Positions 24,313-35,508 of a DNA stretch of 64,000 nucleotides are shown piece after piece. This DNA comes from Persicaria tinctoria. Lineage: Eukaryota; Streptophyta; Magnoliopsida; Caryophyllales; Polygonaceae. Within the stretch, counting starts at the first letter, position 1; every line of letters starts with the position of its first letter. The notes beneath the pieces are model-generated. The model worked only from the letters and a program-made list of their open reading frames with translations, ran no database searches and was not told where the DNA came from. A program made the position numbers and the translations under genes. The stretch covers positions 2,662,001 through 2,726,000 of the forward strand of contig JBANSL010000009.1 in the NCBI GenBank assembly GCA_037127255.1, given 5' to 3'.

Positions 24313-24466
24313 TGTTATAATATTATTATATTAGAGATGGATAAACACTAGTAAACCCTATTTCTCTATGTAAACTCCTATATAAAGGGTACTGAAGACC
24401 CCAATAAGATATCAGTTTCTCCTCTCTTCTATGCGTCTCTCTTCTCCATTCTTACGGTTTATCACA
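24313..24466 (+). repeat. Ty1/copia-type short LTR (shared)
   Basis: This 154-bp LTR runs from TGTTATAATATT to TTTATCACA with a TATA box at 24379-24386. The matching copy is at 55741-55895. It is preceded by a GGGG-rich tract acting as polypurine tract of the upstream copy. It is followed by CGTTATCAGCACGA, a sequence I know from the start of many plant copia internal regions. Confidence 0.88.
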
Positions 24467-26043
24467 CGTTATCAGCACGATAGTTTTTAATGCTAATTAA
24501 AAACCCTATTTTTTTTTCTTTTCTCCTATATGCCGCCATCCATCAAACCCTTCGATCTTCCCTCCCTCACAGTCATCATCTGCACCATTTTTTATCGAGC
24601 CACCGTTTGGCTCACCATCAGGGACAGAGAGCCTCGTCGCCGACCGGAACCGCAGTGCTCCATCTCTCGTTTATACCGTCAGCAGAGGCAGAGGCGGAGT
24701 CGTCCTTCTCTGATGGAGATCGAAAAACCTTAGCCGTTTCGGTCGATTAATTATTTTCTTATGCTTAATTATTTTCTACTATTAATCTTATTAATCTTTC
24801 AAATTTATTAATTATCTTGGATTGTCGTACATATCTCGATTGACCTCTATGACTTTTTATTTTGGAAGGGTTTTTTAGTAGCAGTTTTTGGGGATTTACG
24901 GCGTGCCGTTTCCGTCGATTGGGGCACATGAACCGGAGATTTTGTGCAAAGCCTACAATCGATCTGCATCCGATCCCTATACGGATCCCTTACCACCGCG
25001 CTCAGAATCAATCAGCGGACTCGACCACCCATATGTAGTTCGAAGTCGCTCCAAATGGACTGCTACCGCCGTTGAGGTCGAAGCCGGGGATAGAAAGTTG
25101 CGACACCGCATCCATCAAATTCAAAACGAGGAAGACGAGGTACTGGGTTTTTGTTTGCAATTTATTTTATTAATTACGAAATCAGCCCAGAATATTTCCA
25201 GGGCGGCATATTTTGCCCCTATGAAGTATTCACACATCCCTGAAGATGATGTGTAACTCCCGGAGTGGTTGAATCAATCGAAGTTAATATCCCTTGAAGC
25301 TGATCAAGTAATCTCAATCCCGGAAACGATTGAATCAATCGATCGTATCCCGTGAAGTGGATGTTATTTTATTATATCCCTGAAGTGATAAACGATCGAA
25401 TTTCATCCTATAGTGATGAATTGTTTTTTATTTATTTATTTATTTATCTTATTTTTATGTTTTTTTTTTAATTATTTTCATCTCCCGAAGTAGATGAATT
25501 ATCTCCTGAAGTAGATAAAATTGTTAAATTTATATATCATCTCCCGAAGTGGATGAACAAAATCATCATTTATATATCATCTCCCGAAGTGGATGAACGA
25601 AATCATCTCCCGAAGTGGATGAACGAAATCATCTCCCGAAGTGGATGAACGAAATCATCTCCCGAAGTGGATGGACGAAATCATCTCCCGAAGTGGATGG
25701 ACAAAATCATCTCCCGAAGTGGATGAACGAGCGCATCTCCCGAAGTAGATGAACGATAAATTGATCTCATCCCCGAAGCGATGAAACAATAAATCTTATC
25801 CTCGCATAGATGAAACGATAAGTCTCATCCTCGCAGAGATGATCAAGCCGATAAATTTCATCCCTGTAGTGATGAAATAATATGTATGTTTATTCATTTT
25901 ATATGTATGTTATTTAATTTAATTTATTTAAATTATATTTGTTTAATCCTCATCTCCCGAAGTAGATGAATGGAACATCTCCTGAAGTAGATGTGAACGA
26001 TTGAAAATCATCCCCGTAGTGATCATTTTTTTTTTCAGTTATA
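24467..26043 (+). other. 5' internal region of the copia derivative with hairpin array
   Basis: About 400 bp after the LTR look like an untranslated leader (pyrimidine-rich, with GTCGATT-type words). From 25230 the sequence becomes a dense series of short inverted repeats with an 8-base spacer, such as CACATC/GATGTG at 25233-25253, TTCATC/GATGAA at 25402-25420 and ATTTCATC/GATGAAAT at 25855-25878. No coding region is supported. Confidence 0.7.
25578..25759 (+). repeat. 26-bp minisatellite, about seven units
   Basis: The unit begins CATCTCCCGAAGTGGATG followed by AACGAAAT. Units differ by one to three bases. Each unit is one CATC/GATG hairpin with the common spacer, so the array is a local amplification of one member of the hairpin family. 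Confidence 0.93.
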
Positions 26044-26187
26044 TGTTAAGACCTTAGCCGATTTCTGTAACAGATTAGAGAGAGAGAGAGATGTTTGGTT
26101 AGAGTTTAGGAGGGAAAACACTTGTATTGATCCTGAATGAATTACAAAGTGTTGGACAATGCTTATATACTATACATTGTCCAAACA
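26044..26187 (-). repeat. 3' LTR of chromovirus D
   Basis: This 144-bp LTR matches 30730-30871 at nearly every base, apart from two extra bases in its GA microsatellite. The adjacent 26188-26211 read on the minus strand is a polypurine tract (AAGGAAGGGAGTAT). Confidence 0.92.
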
Positions 26188-26226
26188 ATACTCCCTTCCT
26201 TAAGCAAAACCTTGTCCTCAAGGATA

Positions 26227-27516
26227 TTACAAAGAGAACTCAGGGAACTGGTGGATGATGTGCCCTGCAGGCTCCCATGTGGCTTCCTCCTTGGGCAGGT
26301 TAACCCATTTTACTAACCATTCAACCACGGGGTCACCATTGGCAAGGTGCTGCACTCTAGAGTCCAAAACAGTCTCTGGTGCAGTGATCAATGCTCCTGT
26401 GTCATCTGTTGCTGGGAGCTCTGGTTGCACCCCCAAGGTTGGGCCTATTCTCTTGTTGAGCTGGGAGATGTGGAAGACTGGGTGTATGCGTGAGGAGGTA
26501 GGGAGATCAAGCTTGTAAGCTGTCATACCCACTTTCTGCAGCACCTCAAAGGGCCCATAGAATTTTGCACTCAATTTTACACATCTTCTAAGTGCCAAGG
26601 AAGTTTGTCTATATGGCTGCAGTTTAAGATACACTTTATCTCCTACAGCCAATGTTCTTTCTGATCTCCTTGCATCAGCAAAATACTTCATTCTTTCTTG
26701 AGCCTCCTTCAACCCAGATTTCAGTAGCTGTAGTGCTCCCTCCCTTTCCTGGAACCAGTCCTCTACAGAGGCTGTTGTGATGCTGCTAGCTCTGAGTCCC
26801 ATTTGAGGTGGAGCATACCCATACAGTGCTTGAAAAGGGGACATCTTCAGTGCTGTATGGAAGGTGGTATTATATCACCATTCTGCTAGTGTGATCCACT
26901 GAGCCCATTGCTTAGGCATGGCGGAAGACATGCATCTTAGATAGGATTCCAGGCATTGATTCACCCTTTCTGTCTGGCCATCTGTTTGACGGTGGTAAGC
27001 TATGGAAAGCTTCAAAGAGGAGCCCATCTTGGTGAAGATTTCCTTCCACATAAGACTAGTAAACACCTTGTCACGATCAGAGACAATGTCATGGGGAACT
27101 CCATGGAGTTTGAAGATGTTATCCATGAAGAGGATAGCAACCTGACTTGCTGAAAAAGGATGAGTGAGCAACAAAAAGTAAGCATATTTTGTCAGTCTAT
27201 CTACCACCACCAGGATCACATCATATCCCTTTGACTTTGGTAGCCCTTCCACAAAATCCATACCACTTGAGAACCATGGTGACTCAGGAATAGGTAATGG
27301 TTGTAAAAGGCCTGGATAAGCTATGGTTTCATGCTTATGCCTTTGACACACATCACACTCCTTGACAAACTGCTCAATGTTGGTCTTCATCTGGTTCCAA
27401 TAGAACAGGGCTTTAATCCTATGGTAGGTTGCCCTTACCCCTGAGTGACCCCCTGAGCTTTCAGTGTGAAAGGCAGTCATGATCTTGGCTCTCAGTTCCT
27501 GGTTGTGACCAATCAC
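26227..27516 (-). pseudogene. Integrase with C-terminal chromodomain of element D
   Basis: The zinc-binding HHCC segment (FHTESSGGHSG, then CDVCQRH) comes first. The DDE core follows: SGMDFVEGLP, VSDRDKVF and HRQTDGQTERVN, with the Glu in NQCLESYLR. The C-terminal part has PFEVLQKVG and a chromodomain-like end (PVVEWLVKWVNLPKEEATW). A single TGA at about 26872-26874 follows an EW pair where the family normally has WW, and splits the frame into two halves. The chromodomain would direct insertion to modified chromatin. The protein would be inactive as read. Confidence 0.88.
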
Positions 27517-27564
27517 TACCCTGTTCTTGTATCTCAGTAACTCCCCTTGCCACTTAAAATGTGA

Positions 27565-29277
27565 CTAAGAGTCAATTGCTGCAGGTGGTCCTAACTTTGC
27601 AATCTCAGGGTCCCCTTGGTAGCTATTCAAGACTTCATTGATCCATGTAGGCTTGATCACAGTTACTGCAAGGCAGCTACCCTTCTCTGAGTGTTGCACT
27701 GGTAGTCCTCTCCTTGACAATGCATCTGCAGTTGTGTTACACTTTCCCATCTTTTATTAGATAGTGTATGATAGCCCCAGGAGTTTCCTTATGGCCTTCT
27801 TCTGAAGGTGAGTTGTGACTTGCTGATCCATTAAGTATTTGAGGCTCTGGTGGTCAGTGACTATCACAAAGGGAGCTGGCTTCAAGTAGTGTCTCCACTT
27901 CTCCATTGCATGGAGAATGGCCAATAGCTCCTCATATGTGGATAGCAGCAAGTGTTGGCCATGGAGTGCCTTACTAATATAAGCTAGAGGCCTTCCTTGC
28001 TGCATTAGAACTGCTCCAATGCCTTCCTCACAAGCATCAGCCTCTATGTAGAACTGGAGTGTGAAATCTGGAAGAGCTAGCACTGGTGGTGTGGCCAGCA
28101 ATTTCCTCACCTGGTGAAATGCTTCAGTGCTTGCATCTGTCCATTGGAATGCATCTTTCTTCACCAACTCATTTAATGGCCTGCAAATAGTTCCAAAGTT
28201 CTTGATGAACCTTCTATAATATCCTGCTAAGCCCAGGAAACTCCTCAGTTCTTTCTCACTCTTAGGCACTGGCCATTCCACAATAGCCTTAATCTTACTC
28301 TGATTAGTGGCTACTCCTTTGCTAGAGATGACATGTCCCAAGTATTCAACCTAATCAACTGCAAAACTACACTTTGAAAGCTTGGCATATAGCTGGTGTT
28401 TCTCCATACATTCCAGGACTGATCTCAAGTGCTGGATGTGATCATATAAACTTGAGTTGTAGATGAGTATGTCATCAAAGAAAACTAGGACAAATTTTCT
28501 CAAAAATTCAGCAAAGACAACATTCATTACAGACTGGAAGGTTGCTGGGGCATTAGTCAAGCCAAAGGGCATGACATGAAATTCATAATGCCGATTGTGA
28601 GTCCTAAAAGCAGTCTTGTGTATATCCCCTTCAGCCACACGCACCTGGTGATAGCCTGCTCTAAGATCCAGTTTGGAGAAGATGACAGCTCCATGTAGCT
28701 CATCTAACAACTCTTCAATGTTAGGGATAGGAAACTTATCCTTGACAGTCACCTCATTCAGCTTTCTATAGTCCACACAGAATCTCCATGTTCCATCCTT
28801 TTTCTTAACCAATAGAGTAGGAGATGCAAAAGGACTTTGGCTTGGTCTAATGAGGCCTGCAGACAACATTTCCCTAATTTGCTTCTCAATTTCATCTTTT
28901 TGAGTATGAGGGTACCTGTATGGCTTGGAGCACACTGTCTGGGTCCCTGGCTTGAGAGGTATGGAGTGTTCACATCCCCTTTCTGGTGGTAGATCCTTGG
29001 GCTCCTCAAACACTTTTGCAAATTGATCCAAGATCACTTGCACCTTCTCTGGTCTACCCTGATCTGTCGCTTTCGGCTGCAATACCTGGACCACTTCTGC
29101 TACTGCAATCAGCTCCTGCTTGCAGGCCAACACCTTCAGCTCTTTGTCTGTGAGATGCCTGACATTAGGTCCTTCTTTGTGGTCCAACACCCCCTGGAGC
29201 TCTACCTTTTTCCCTTCCTTAGAGAACCCGATTCTGATCCTATTATAGTCAAATTGAACTGGACTATATTTCTTCAT
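27565..29277 (-). pseudogene. Reverse transcriptase and RNase H of element D
   Basis: The reverse transcriptase has [45 protein letters not shown] and the catalytic FFDDILIYN. RNase H follows, with YIEADACEEGIGAVLMQQ, then TYEELLAILHAME and VTDHQSLKYL. The frame is closed by TAG at 28348-28350 in a place where the family has Gln (before VEYLGH), and by two stops near 27754-27759. At least the first is a C-to-T type change. The upstream boundary is another TAG near 29278-29280 where a Trp is expected. Confidence 0.9.
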
Positions 29278-30714
29278 CTAGTTAACTCCTAAGAGTAGTT
29301 CAAACTCTCCCACCTTAAGAGCTCGAATGTCAAATGAGTACTCTCCTCCTTGCATCATCCATTTAAACCCTTTGCACTCCTGTCGACAGTAGAGCTTTCC
29401 CTTGTTTAAGCCTTCGACTATCATCAAGCTTGCTGAGGATAGTTTGAATCTTGCTTCCTTGGCGATCATGGGATCCACGAAGCTGTGAGTTGAGCCACTG
29501 TCTATGAGCACCTTGATGGATCTCTTCCCTATGTAACCTTTGACCACATTCGAAGTATCTGGCCCTTCATTGCTAGTCAAGGCTCTTACAAAGCCTTCTT
29601 GATCGTCTTCCATGTCCAAATTCTCTTCTGTTGCAGCTTCTGGTGATTCTTCCTCGGATGCTCCAGTATCAAGATTCAAAGCCGACGCCATCTTGACTGA
29701 TGATTTCTTGCATCTATGGCCAGCAAAGTATTTCTCACCACATCGGAAACAAAGGCCTGGAATCCTCTTGAATTCGCCTTGATACTTGAATCCAGTTGAC
29801 CCCAATTTCACTCCTTCCTGGTTCCAATTTGATCCCGATTTCCAGGCTGGTTTACTAACTTTGATTAAGGCCTGGACTGCATCATTGTGCAGACGAGCTA
29901 GTTCAATACTCTCAGCTATGTCGCGAGGTCGCCCCAACTTAACTAGTGGCTTGATTTCGGCCTTCAATCCACTCACATAGCTCGTGACAAATTAATTTTC
30001 TGGAAGATGTGGATTGTAAGCGAGCATACCTGCCCGTAGTTCTTCGAATCTCTCTGTGTAATCCTCCAAATCGTCGGTCTGAGTGAGCTTATTGAATTCT
30101 TCCACAACTTCCACCCCCTATCTTTCGCCGAATCCGATGCATAGCGTCTCGCTCATCTCCTTCCAGCGAGCGCTCCTCTGCTGCATCAGGTATCCTTGGA
30201 TCCATGTATCCGCCCGATCAACCATGTACATTGAAGCCAATTCCACCTTCTGGTTTTCTTGAATGCCGAAAAGGAAGAAGTACTTTTCGCACTTCCTAAC
30301 CCAGCTGCGTGGTTTCTTTCCATCGAATTGGGGAAAATCCACCTTGGGAAAGCGATTTTGACTGCCGAAGACGCCTTCGTTTCGCATCGGAGGTGGTCTG
30401 TATGTGTGCGATTCGTCGAAGATCTCCCAATTCACTCTTGGAGGTGTCTTTTCCTGCTGCTCCGCTCCTGGTTTCTATGTAAGCACCTTCATCCATTCCA
30501 CCATCTGTGCCTGGAACTCCCCCGTAGATTTCTTGAGTTCCTGGATGTCGCGGTGTTGTTCTTGAGAGATCTTGCTTTGCTCGTCCTGTTTCCTGATCAT
30601 CTCCATCAATGCTTCATGAGTGTTGGCCGCGAATTGTTGAAGCTGTTGTAGATGGGAGTCCATTTTCTCCGAAGCTTTCAGCCGAGTACCATCCGCCATT
30701 GCCGAGTTCTTCAA
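29278..30714 (-). pseudogene. gag, zinc knuckle and aspartic protease of element D
   Basis: The N-terminus is a predicted coiled coil (MDSHLQQLQQFAANTHEAL). The gag core has FPKVDFPQFDG, then WIQGYL and EEFNKLTQTDDLEDYTERF. A knuckle CFRCGEKYFAGHRC is followed by the protease active site VLIDSGSTHSFVDP. Stops are at about 30475-30477, 30118-30120 and 29988-29990. The arrangement matches other plant chromoviruses. Confidence 0.85.
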
Positions 30715-30715
30715 G

Positions 30716-30727
30716 CAACTGATACCA
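30716..30727 (-). other. Primer-binding site of element D, tRNA-iMet type
   Basis: On the minus strand it reads TGGTATCAGTTG, complementary at least in its first nine bases to the 3' end of initiator tRNA-Met, two bases inside the LTR. Confidence 0.8.
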
Positions 30728-30729
30728 CT

Positions 30730-30871
30730 TGTTAAGGCCTTAACCGATTTCTGTAACAGATTAGAGAGAGAGAGATGTTTGGTTAGAGTTTAGGAGGGAA
30801 AACACTTGTATTGATCCTGAATGAATTACAAAGTGTTGGACAATGCTTATATACTATACATTGTCCTAACA
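30730..30871 (-). repeat. 5' LTR of chromovirus D
   Basis: 142 bp, with TGTTAAGGCCTTAACC at its plus-strand start; it contains a short GA microsatellite. Confidence 0.92.
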
Positions 30872-32200
30872 TTTTATTATTTATTTCAATTTGTATTTTA
30901 TTTTCTTGTCTCCAAAAGTAGACAAACATTATCTTCTGAAGTAGATATAAATTGTTAAATTTTCATATCATCCCAAACGTGGTAGTTTATCTCCTGAAGT
31001 ACATAAAGTAAACACAATTTATGTATCACATCTCTTGAAGAAGATGAAATTCTTATTTATCTCCTGAAGAAGATAAAATATTTTCGGCTATATATCATGA
31101 TAAAGTTTATCTCCCGTAGTAGATAAAATTTTAAAATTCATAATCATCCTTGTACCGATGATTTTTATAGCTAAGCAAGCAAATTATGATTTCTGCACCA
31201 GTCTCCAGAAGTAGACGAACATGTATTTCCAAATGTTCATTTTCTTGTCACCAGAAGTTGACAATATGCCAATTTGATTTTATTTATTTATTTATGATTT
31301 TAAAGGTTTACTATGTATATCAACTATTTATTTATTTATCATTATCTCTAGAAATAAATAAACTCATCCCCTTAAGAGGATGAACACATTATGCTCATAA
31401 ATCATTCCTGCAGTAACGATAATAATCTCCTAAAGAGATATATGAAATGAAAATTTATAAAAATGTCTCTCTCTCATCAACACAAATTTGTCTTTGAAGT
31501 GACAATATTCATTTCCTGAAGTAAATGAAAGATAAAGGATATATTGTATATCATCCTAAAGATTATTTAAAATCTACCCAGAAGTGTATGAGTTTTATTT
31601 TAAAGTCGCACAAATACCCAGAAGTGTATAAATTAAAGTGAATGTATACAAGTTGTCTTCTCCCTGAAGTGAGTAATAATCGATCATACCGTTTCTTGAA
31701 GAATATGGTCAATGTTTGTATGACAACTTACTATATTTTTGAATTGCAACTTATGATCTTTTGGAGTATATGATCGAAATATACATAATAGAGACTAATT
31801 GTCACTCGAAGTTGACAAATGAATCATTTTATGAATTAAATCATTTCTTGAAGAAAATGATAAATTGGCAAGTTTTTTCTCATGGCTCCACCCGCAGTGG
31901 ACAAATACAATTTTATTTTATTTATTTATTTATTTTTTATTCATTGCATTATATTGAAGAAAATTATTATGATTTTACTTATTGTAATTCAAAGCTCAAA
32001 GTGTTTCCCGAAGAAACTACTTACCATAAGTCTCTAATGCGGAGTTTTGTTTGGCAAATGAACATTTGGGAGAAAGGTTTACCACAATCCCATAGATTGT
32101 GAAGTTTTTCAACACCAACCTAAGAGCATGAAGACTCTACTGGTGGATTTTTATTAACTCCTGAAGAGTACAGAATATTTTATGAACTCTAGAAGAGTAA
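30872..32200 (+). other. Copia derivative internal region, hairpin array continued
   Basis: No open frame of note is present. Hairpins with complementary arms follow each other every 30-80 bp. Examples are TTGTCA/TGACAA at 31245-31264 and ATCATTT/AAATGAT at 31840-31861. The 8-base spacers are forms of CCNGAAGT or CTTGAAGA. Confidence 0.72.
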
Positions 32201-32561
32201 GGGTGCGTTTGGTAACCATTACCTGGAATAAAAAAGTGGGAATAAGAATGACTGATTCCCAATTTTCTTGTTTGGTACGTCAAAAGTCCGAATGTAAATC
32301 ATTACTGGGAATCCTCCCATCCCCAATTTTGGCCTAAAATCATCCCCTCAAAAAAGTAGAGGAATCCCTCCATCCCCAATTTGCCAACCCAAAACATCCC
32401 TTCCTCTTCCCAGCCTCCATCCTGTTCACAACCTCCAAATTTGCCGACGCCACCACGGTCACCGCCTCACCGTCGGTCAAATTTGCCGAGGTTGCCACCG
32501 GCGGCCCATCCTCTGTCGCTCAGATCCGGATCTACACCTCCACTGCTGTCCACCATCACCG

Positions 32562-32695
32562 GCGTCCTCATCCTCCATCCAGATCTGCCTCCCACGCGTC
32601 CTCCGTCGCTGTCCTCCATCGCAGGCCGGCGTCCTCATCCTCCGTCCAGATCTGCCTCCCACGCATTCTCCATCGTTGTCCTCCATCGCGGGTTG
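32562..32695. repeat. 67-bp direct duplication inside the MITE
   Basis: Two units starting at 32562 and 32629 (GCGTCCTCATCCTCC) differ at several bases. Confidence 0.85.
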
Positions 32696-32709
32696 TAGTC
32701 CCCCCCCCC

Positions 32710-32713
<4 letters not shown>

Positions 32714-32771
<58 letters not shown>
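32714..32771. repeat. (CT)n microsatellite
   Basis: About 29 CT dinucleotides follow a run of ten or eleven C residues. Confidence 0.95.
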
Positions 32772-32774
<3 letters not shown>

Positions 32775-33376
32775 CGCGACCACCCTCCTTTCTCGTTGCA
32801 ACAGTCAGCCACCGGCCTTCGCCCGCCAGGCATCACCACCGCGGCACCGCCTAGCCCTCTTCCAAGCTACAGTCGACCACCCCTTTTTTTATTCCAATTT
32901 CTGATTTTTTAATTGGGTGATTTTTAGGGCTGATTTGAGATACTGATTTTTAATTACTCATTCCGACATAATACCAAGCAACATGCCTCGATAATGGTTG
33001 ATTCCAATTTTTTATTCCCATTTTGATTTCCATTCCCATTCCGATTACTACTTTTGTACCAAACGGGGCCTAAAGGATTTCACAAATTCCAGAAGAATAT
33101 ATGATCCTAATTTTATCATTTGTACTCCCGAAGAAGTACATGGAATATGGATTTTATCATATGCATAACTATTTTTGTTTGGTTGATACAACCAATAGAA
33201 GTAATCACATAACACGATCCGGTTAAGAAGACCACTTCCTAACTATCCTCTAAGCATTGCCTGAAGCATGCCCCTCTGGTAGAGGGTGGGAAAGAGGTTA
33301 TGGTTAAGCCCTTGGCAAAAGTTATTGTTGTGGCTTATAGCTAGGTCTATTATACGGTTATTTCTAAATGTCTTGG

Positions 33377-35443
33377 TGTTGTGAGCCTAATCTGCCATGT
33401 TTTACACTTAAGTTTATATCGATTTCTGCATACATTTCATTCATTTGGGCCAAGATAGTACAGAATCTATGTAGTTTATGTTTATTAGCCAAATTATGGA
33501 ATCTACACCAGTTTCTGTTTAATTTCGCAGAATTCGAGACATTTTACAGCAATTCTAAGGAAGGTCTGAAAAGCTCAGAAAGCAACTACAGAAGTCCAGA
33601 ATCTGAGAGTACAGAACCAGGACAAACCGAGATGAAGCCAGAGCTACTCTATGTCGAGTACACCTTACTCGAAATCGAGTAGAGAGCCCGAGCAGACTTA
33701 GTCGACAAAGCATGGTCGAGGAAACCAAGTCCGAGGCAACCTGACTCCGGAACCCTACTCGATCTCGAGTACCACTAGTCGAGATCGACGAAGCCTAGAC
33801 GCCACATCCGGAGTCGAGAAGAGGAGATGATCGAGAAGCCGGGGACGAAGGCGCTGAGCAACCCTACTCGATCTCGAGGAAGCCTTGTCGAGATCGAGGA
33901 GCCACCATGCCCTAGTCCGAGTCCATGCCGAGGAGGAGTCCTCGACATCACCAGAGAGCTGTCTTCGACCACACCCCTAGTCGATCTCGAGGAGCCCTAG
34001 TCGAGATCGACGACACCCAGGAGCCCAGATCCGAGCCTGTCGAAGACCAGCTAACCGAGACGACGAGCTGAGCCAGTCGACCACAATCCTACTCGAGATC
34101 GACTAGACCTTTGTCGAGATCGAGTAGACCTCCAGAGACGCGTTACTCGGTTCGACGAATCCTACTCGACTTGGAGTTACTTGGGCACGAAGGAAGTCGA
34201 GTTGGCCGAAATCTATCATCATCTATCCATGGAAGGGAGATCTATCAACATTAAGACATATTACCTAGTTTAGATATAGTTTTCCTTTAAACATTTATTT
34301 CCCTTAAGCTTTTTATTTATCTTTCAAGCCTTTTAGATATAGACAGATATTCTTATCCTTGATTAGCAAGGAATAGAAGGCTATAAATAAAGCCCTAGGG
34401 GCTGGTTTTTCATTTATTCAATTTCAGTTAGAGACAAGGAGTTCCACGGAGAAGTTTTAGGAATTCTAAGGTTTTTAGGGTTTTGGCGTTCAACGAAAGT
34501 TGATTGCCGAGATTGTAAAGGCTTTGAATATAGTTTAATGCAAGTTTCTTTTTATACATCAATGTCTGCTATTGCGATGAGGCGTGAGTAGTCCACCCAC
34601 TTCTGGGGCTGGGGTGAGCCCGACGGTGGCCATGTGAGGTGGTGCAGTAAAGGTCAGATCTTGTTATGCAATTCGTCTTCTATCCCTATGAGCATGATTC
34701 TTTTACGAGAGTTGAAGGTGATCATTGTTTGTGTTATTGAAGCGAAAGTGATCTTAATGCAACTTGGATTAATTATGTGAAAAGGGTTAGTAACAATTAG
34801 GGTTTATGCGAAAGCCTCTATTTGCCTATTTGTTAATAACGAAAGTTGTTTGATGGAAAGCATGATCTTTTATGCCTTTATGCGTTACTTTGCATGGTTA
34901 TCGTTGTGGTGTTGATACCCTGGTCTTGGAAGTCTTTTATTATATTGAATTTATTTCATCGAAAATCTGAGTTTTGGGTTCGAAATTTGCAATTTAAGTT
35001 TTCGGTGTTCTAGTCGAGATAGAGGAGAAGCTTGTCGAGATCGAGTACAGCCTTAGTCGATCTCGAGTACGGTCGAGTTGAGTTTCTGCTTTTGTTGTCG
35101 ATTTTTCAGTTTCTGTCGATTTGCTGTTGTCGATCTCGAGTAGGCTTTAGTCGAGATCGAGTGCCTCTTCTTTGCTTTGTTCTTTACTTTCGTTCGTTAT
35201 TTTCTATCTTTGCTTTTGTTTCTGTTTTGCTTTGTCTTTTCTGCTTTTATTTCTGTCTTTCTGTTGCTTGTTTGTGAGATCTGTTGCTACCTGAGAACTG
35301 CTGACGTGCTTCCTTGTGGATTCGATCCTGACAACCTTCTACTACAACGGGAGGAAGTCTTGTATTTATTTGCTGAGACAGGGAAGTCAGTCTGATCTTT
35401 ATTCTATATTCATTTCATACTTGACCATCCTCCTGCAACAACA
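33377..35443 (+). repeat. 5' LTR of element C
   Basis: 2,067 bp, TGTTGTGAGC to CAACAACA. A TATA box lies at 34382-34389, with the probable transcript start just downstream. At least 12 exact TCGATCTCGA or TCGAGATCGA motifs occur, mostly as pairs 10-15 bp apart, for example 33759-33768 with 33779-33788. Confidence 0.94.
34382..34389 (+). promoter_or_regulatory. TATA box in LTR of element C
   Basis: TATAAATA precedes AAGCCCTAGGGGCTGG and is conserved at 41019-41026 and, inverted, in element A at 1090-1097 and 8351-8358. Confidence 0.7.
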
Positions 35444-35446
35444 AAT

Positions 35447-35464
35447 TGGCGCCGTTGCCGGGGA
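35447..35464 (+). other. Primer-binding site of element C, tRNA-Asp type
   Basis: TGGCGCCGTTGCCGGGGA lies three bases after the LTR end, identical to that of element A. Confidence 0.92.
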
Positions 35465-35508
35465 AGCTATCAATCGCACCTTAGGTAGTCAGTTCTCACT
35501 TTTTCTTT

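Larger units (their letters stand above)
26044..30871 (-). mobile_element. Chromovirus-type Ty3/gypsy element D (Reina-like), full length but degenerate
   Basis: The short LTRs are 26044-26187 and 30730-30871, both starting TGTTAAG and ending with ACA on the plus strand. Read on the minus strand, the order is gag with zinc knuckle, protease, reverse transcriptase, RNase H, integrase and chromodomain, which is the chromovirus order. Short LTRs and the FFDDILIYN active site point to a Reina-like lineage. Flanks are ttata (left) and tttta (right), an imperfect 5-bp duplication. The coding region carries about nine stops but few frameshifts. It sits inside the hairpin-rich copia region. Confidence 0.9.
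32201..33070. mobile_element. PIF/Harbinger-like MITE (870 bp) with TAA target duplication
   Basis: The ends are GGGTGCGTTTGGTA and the inverted copy GGCCCCGTTTGGTA, matching at 11 of 14 bases, and subterminal CATTCC/GGAAT-rich sequence continues the inverted match. Both sides carry taa (32198-32200 and 33071-33073). The middle is GC-rich and includes a 67-bp tandem repeat (about 32562-32695) and a (CT)n run (32714-32771). No transposase is encoded. Long Arg-Glu reading frames over the microsatellite are not genes. Confidence 0.82.

Noticed and set aside
25578..25759. CRISPR-like array
   Set aside because: The units are contiguous with no unique spacers, and the host is clearly a plant; it is a minisatellite.
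32477..32839. 120-codon Arg-Glu-rich frame
   Set aside because: It is a translation of the (CT)n microsatellite and tandem repeat within the MITE.
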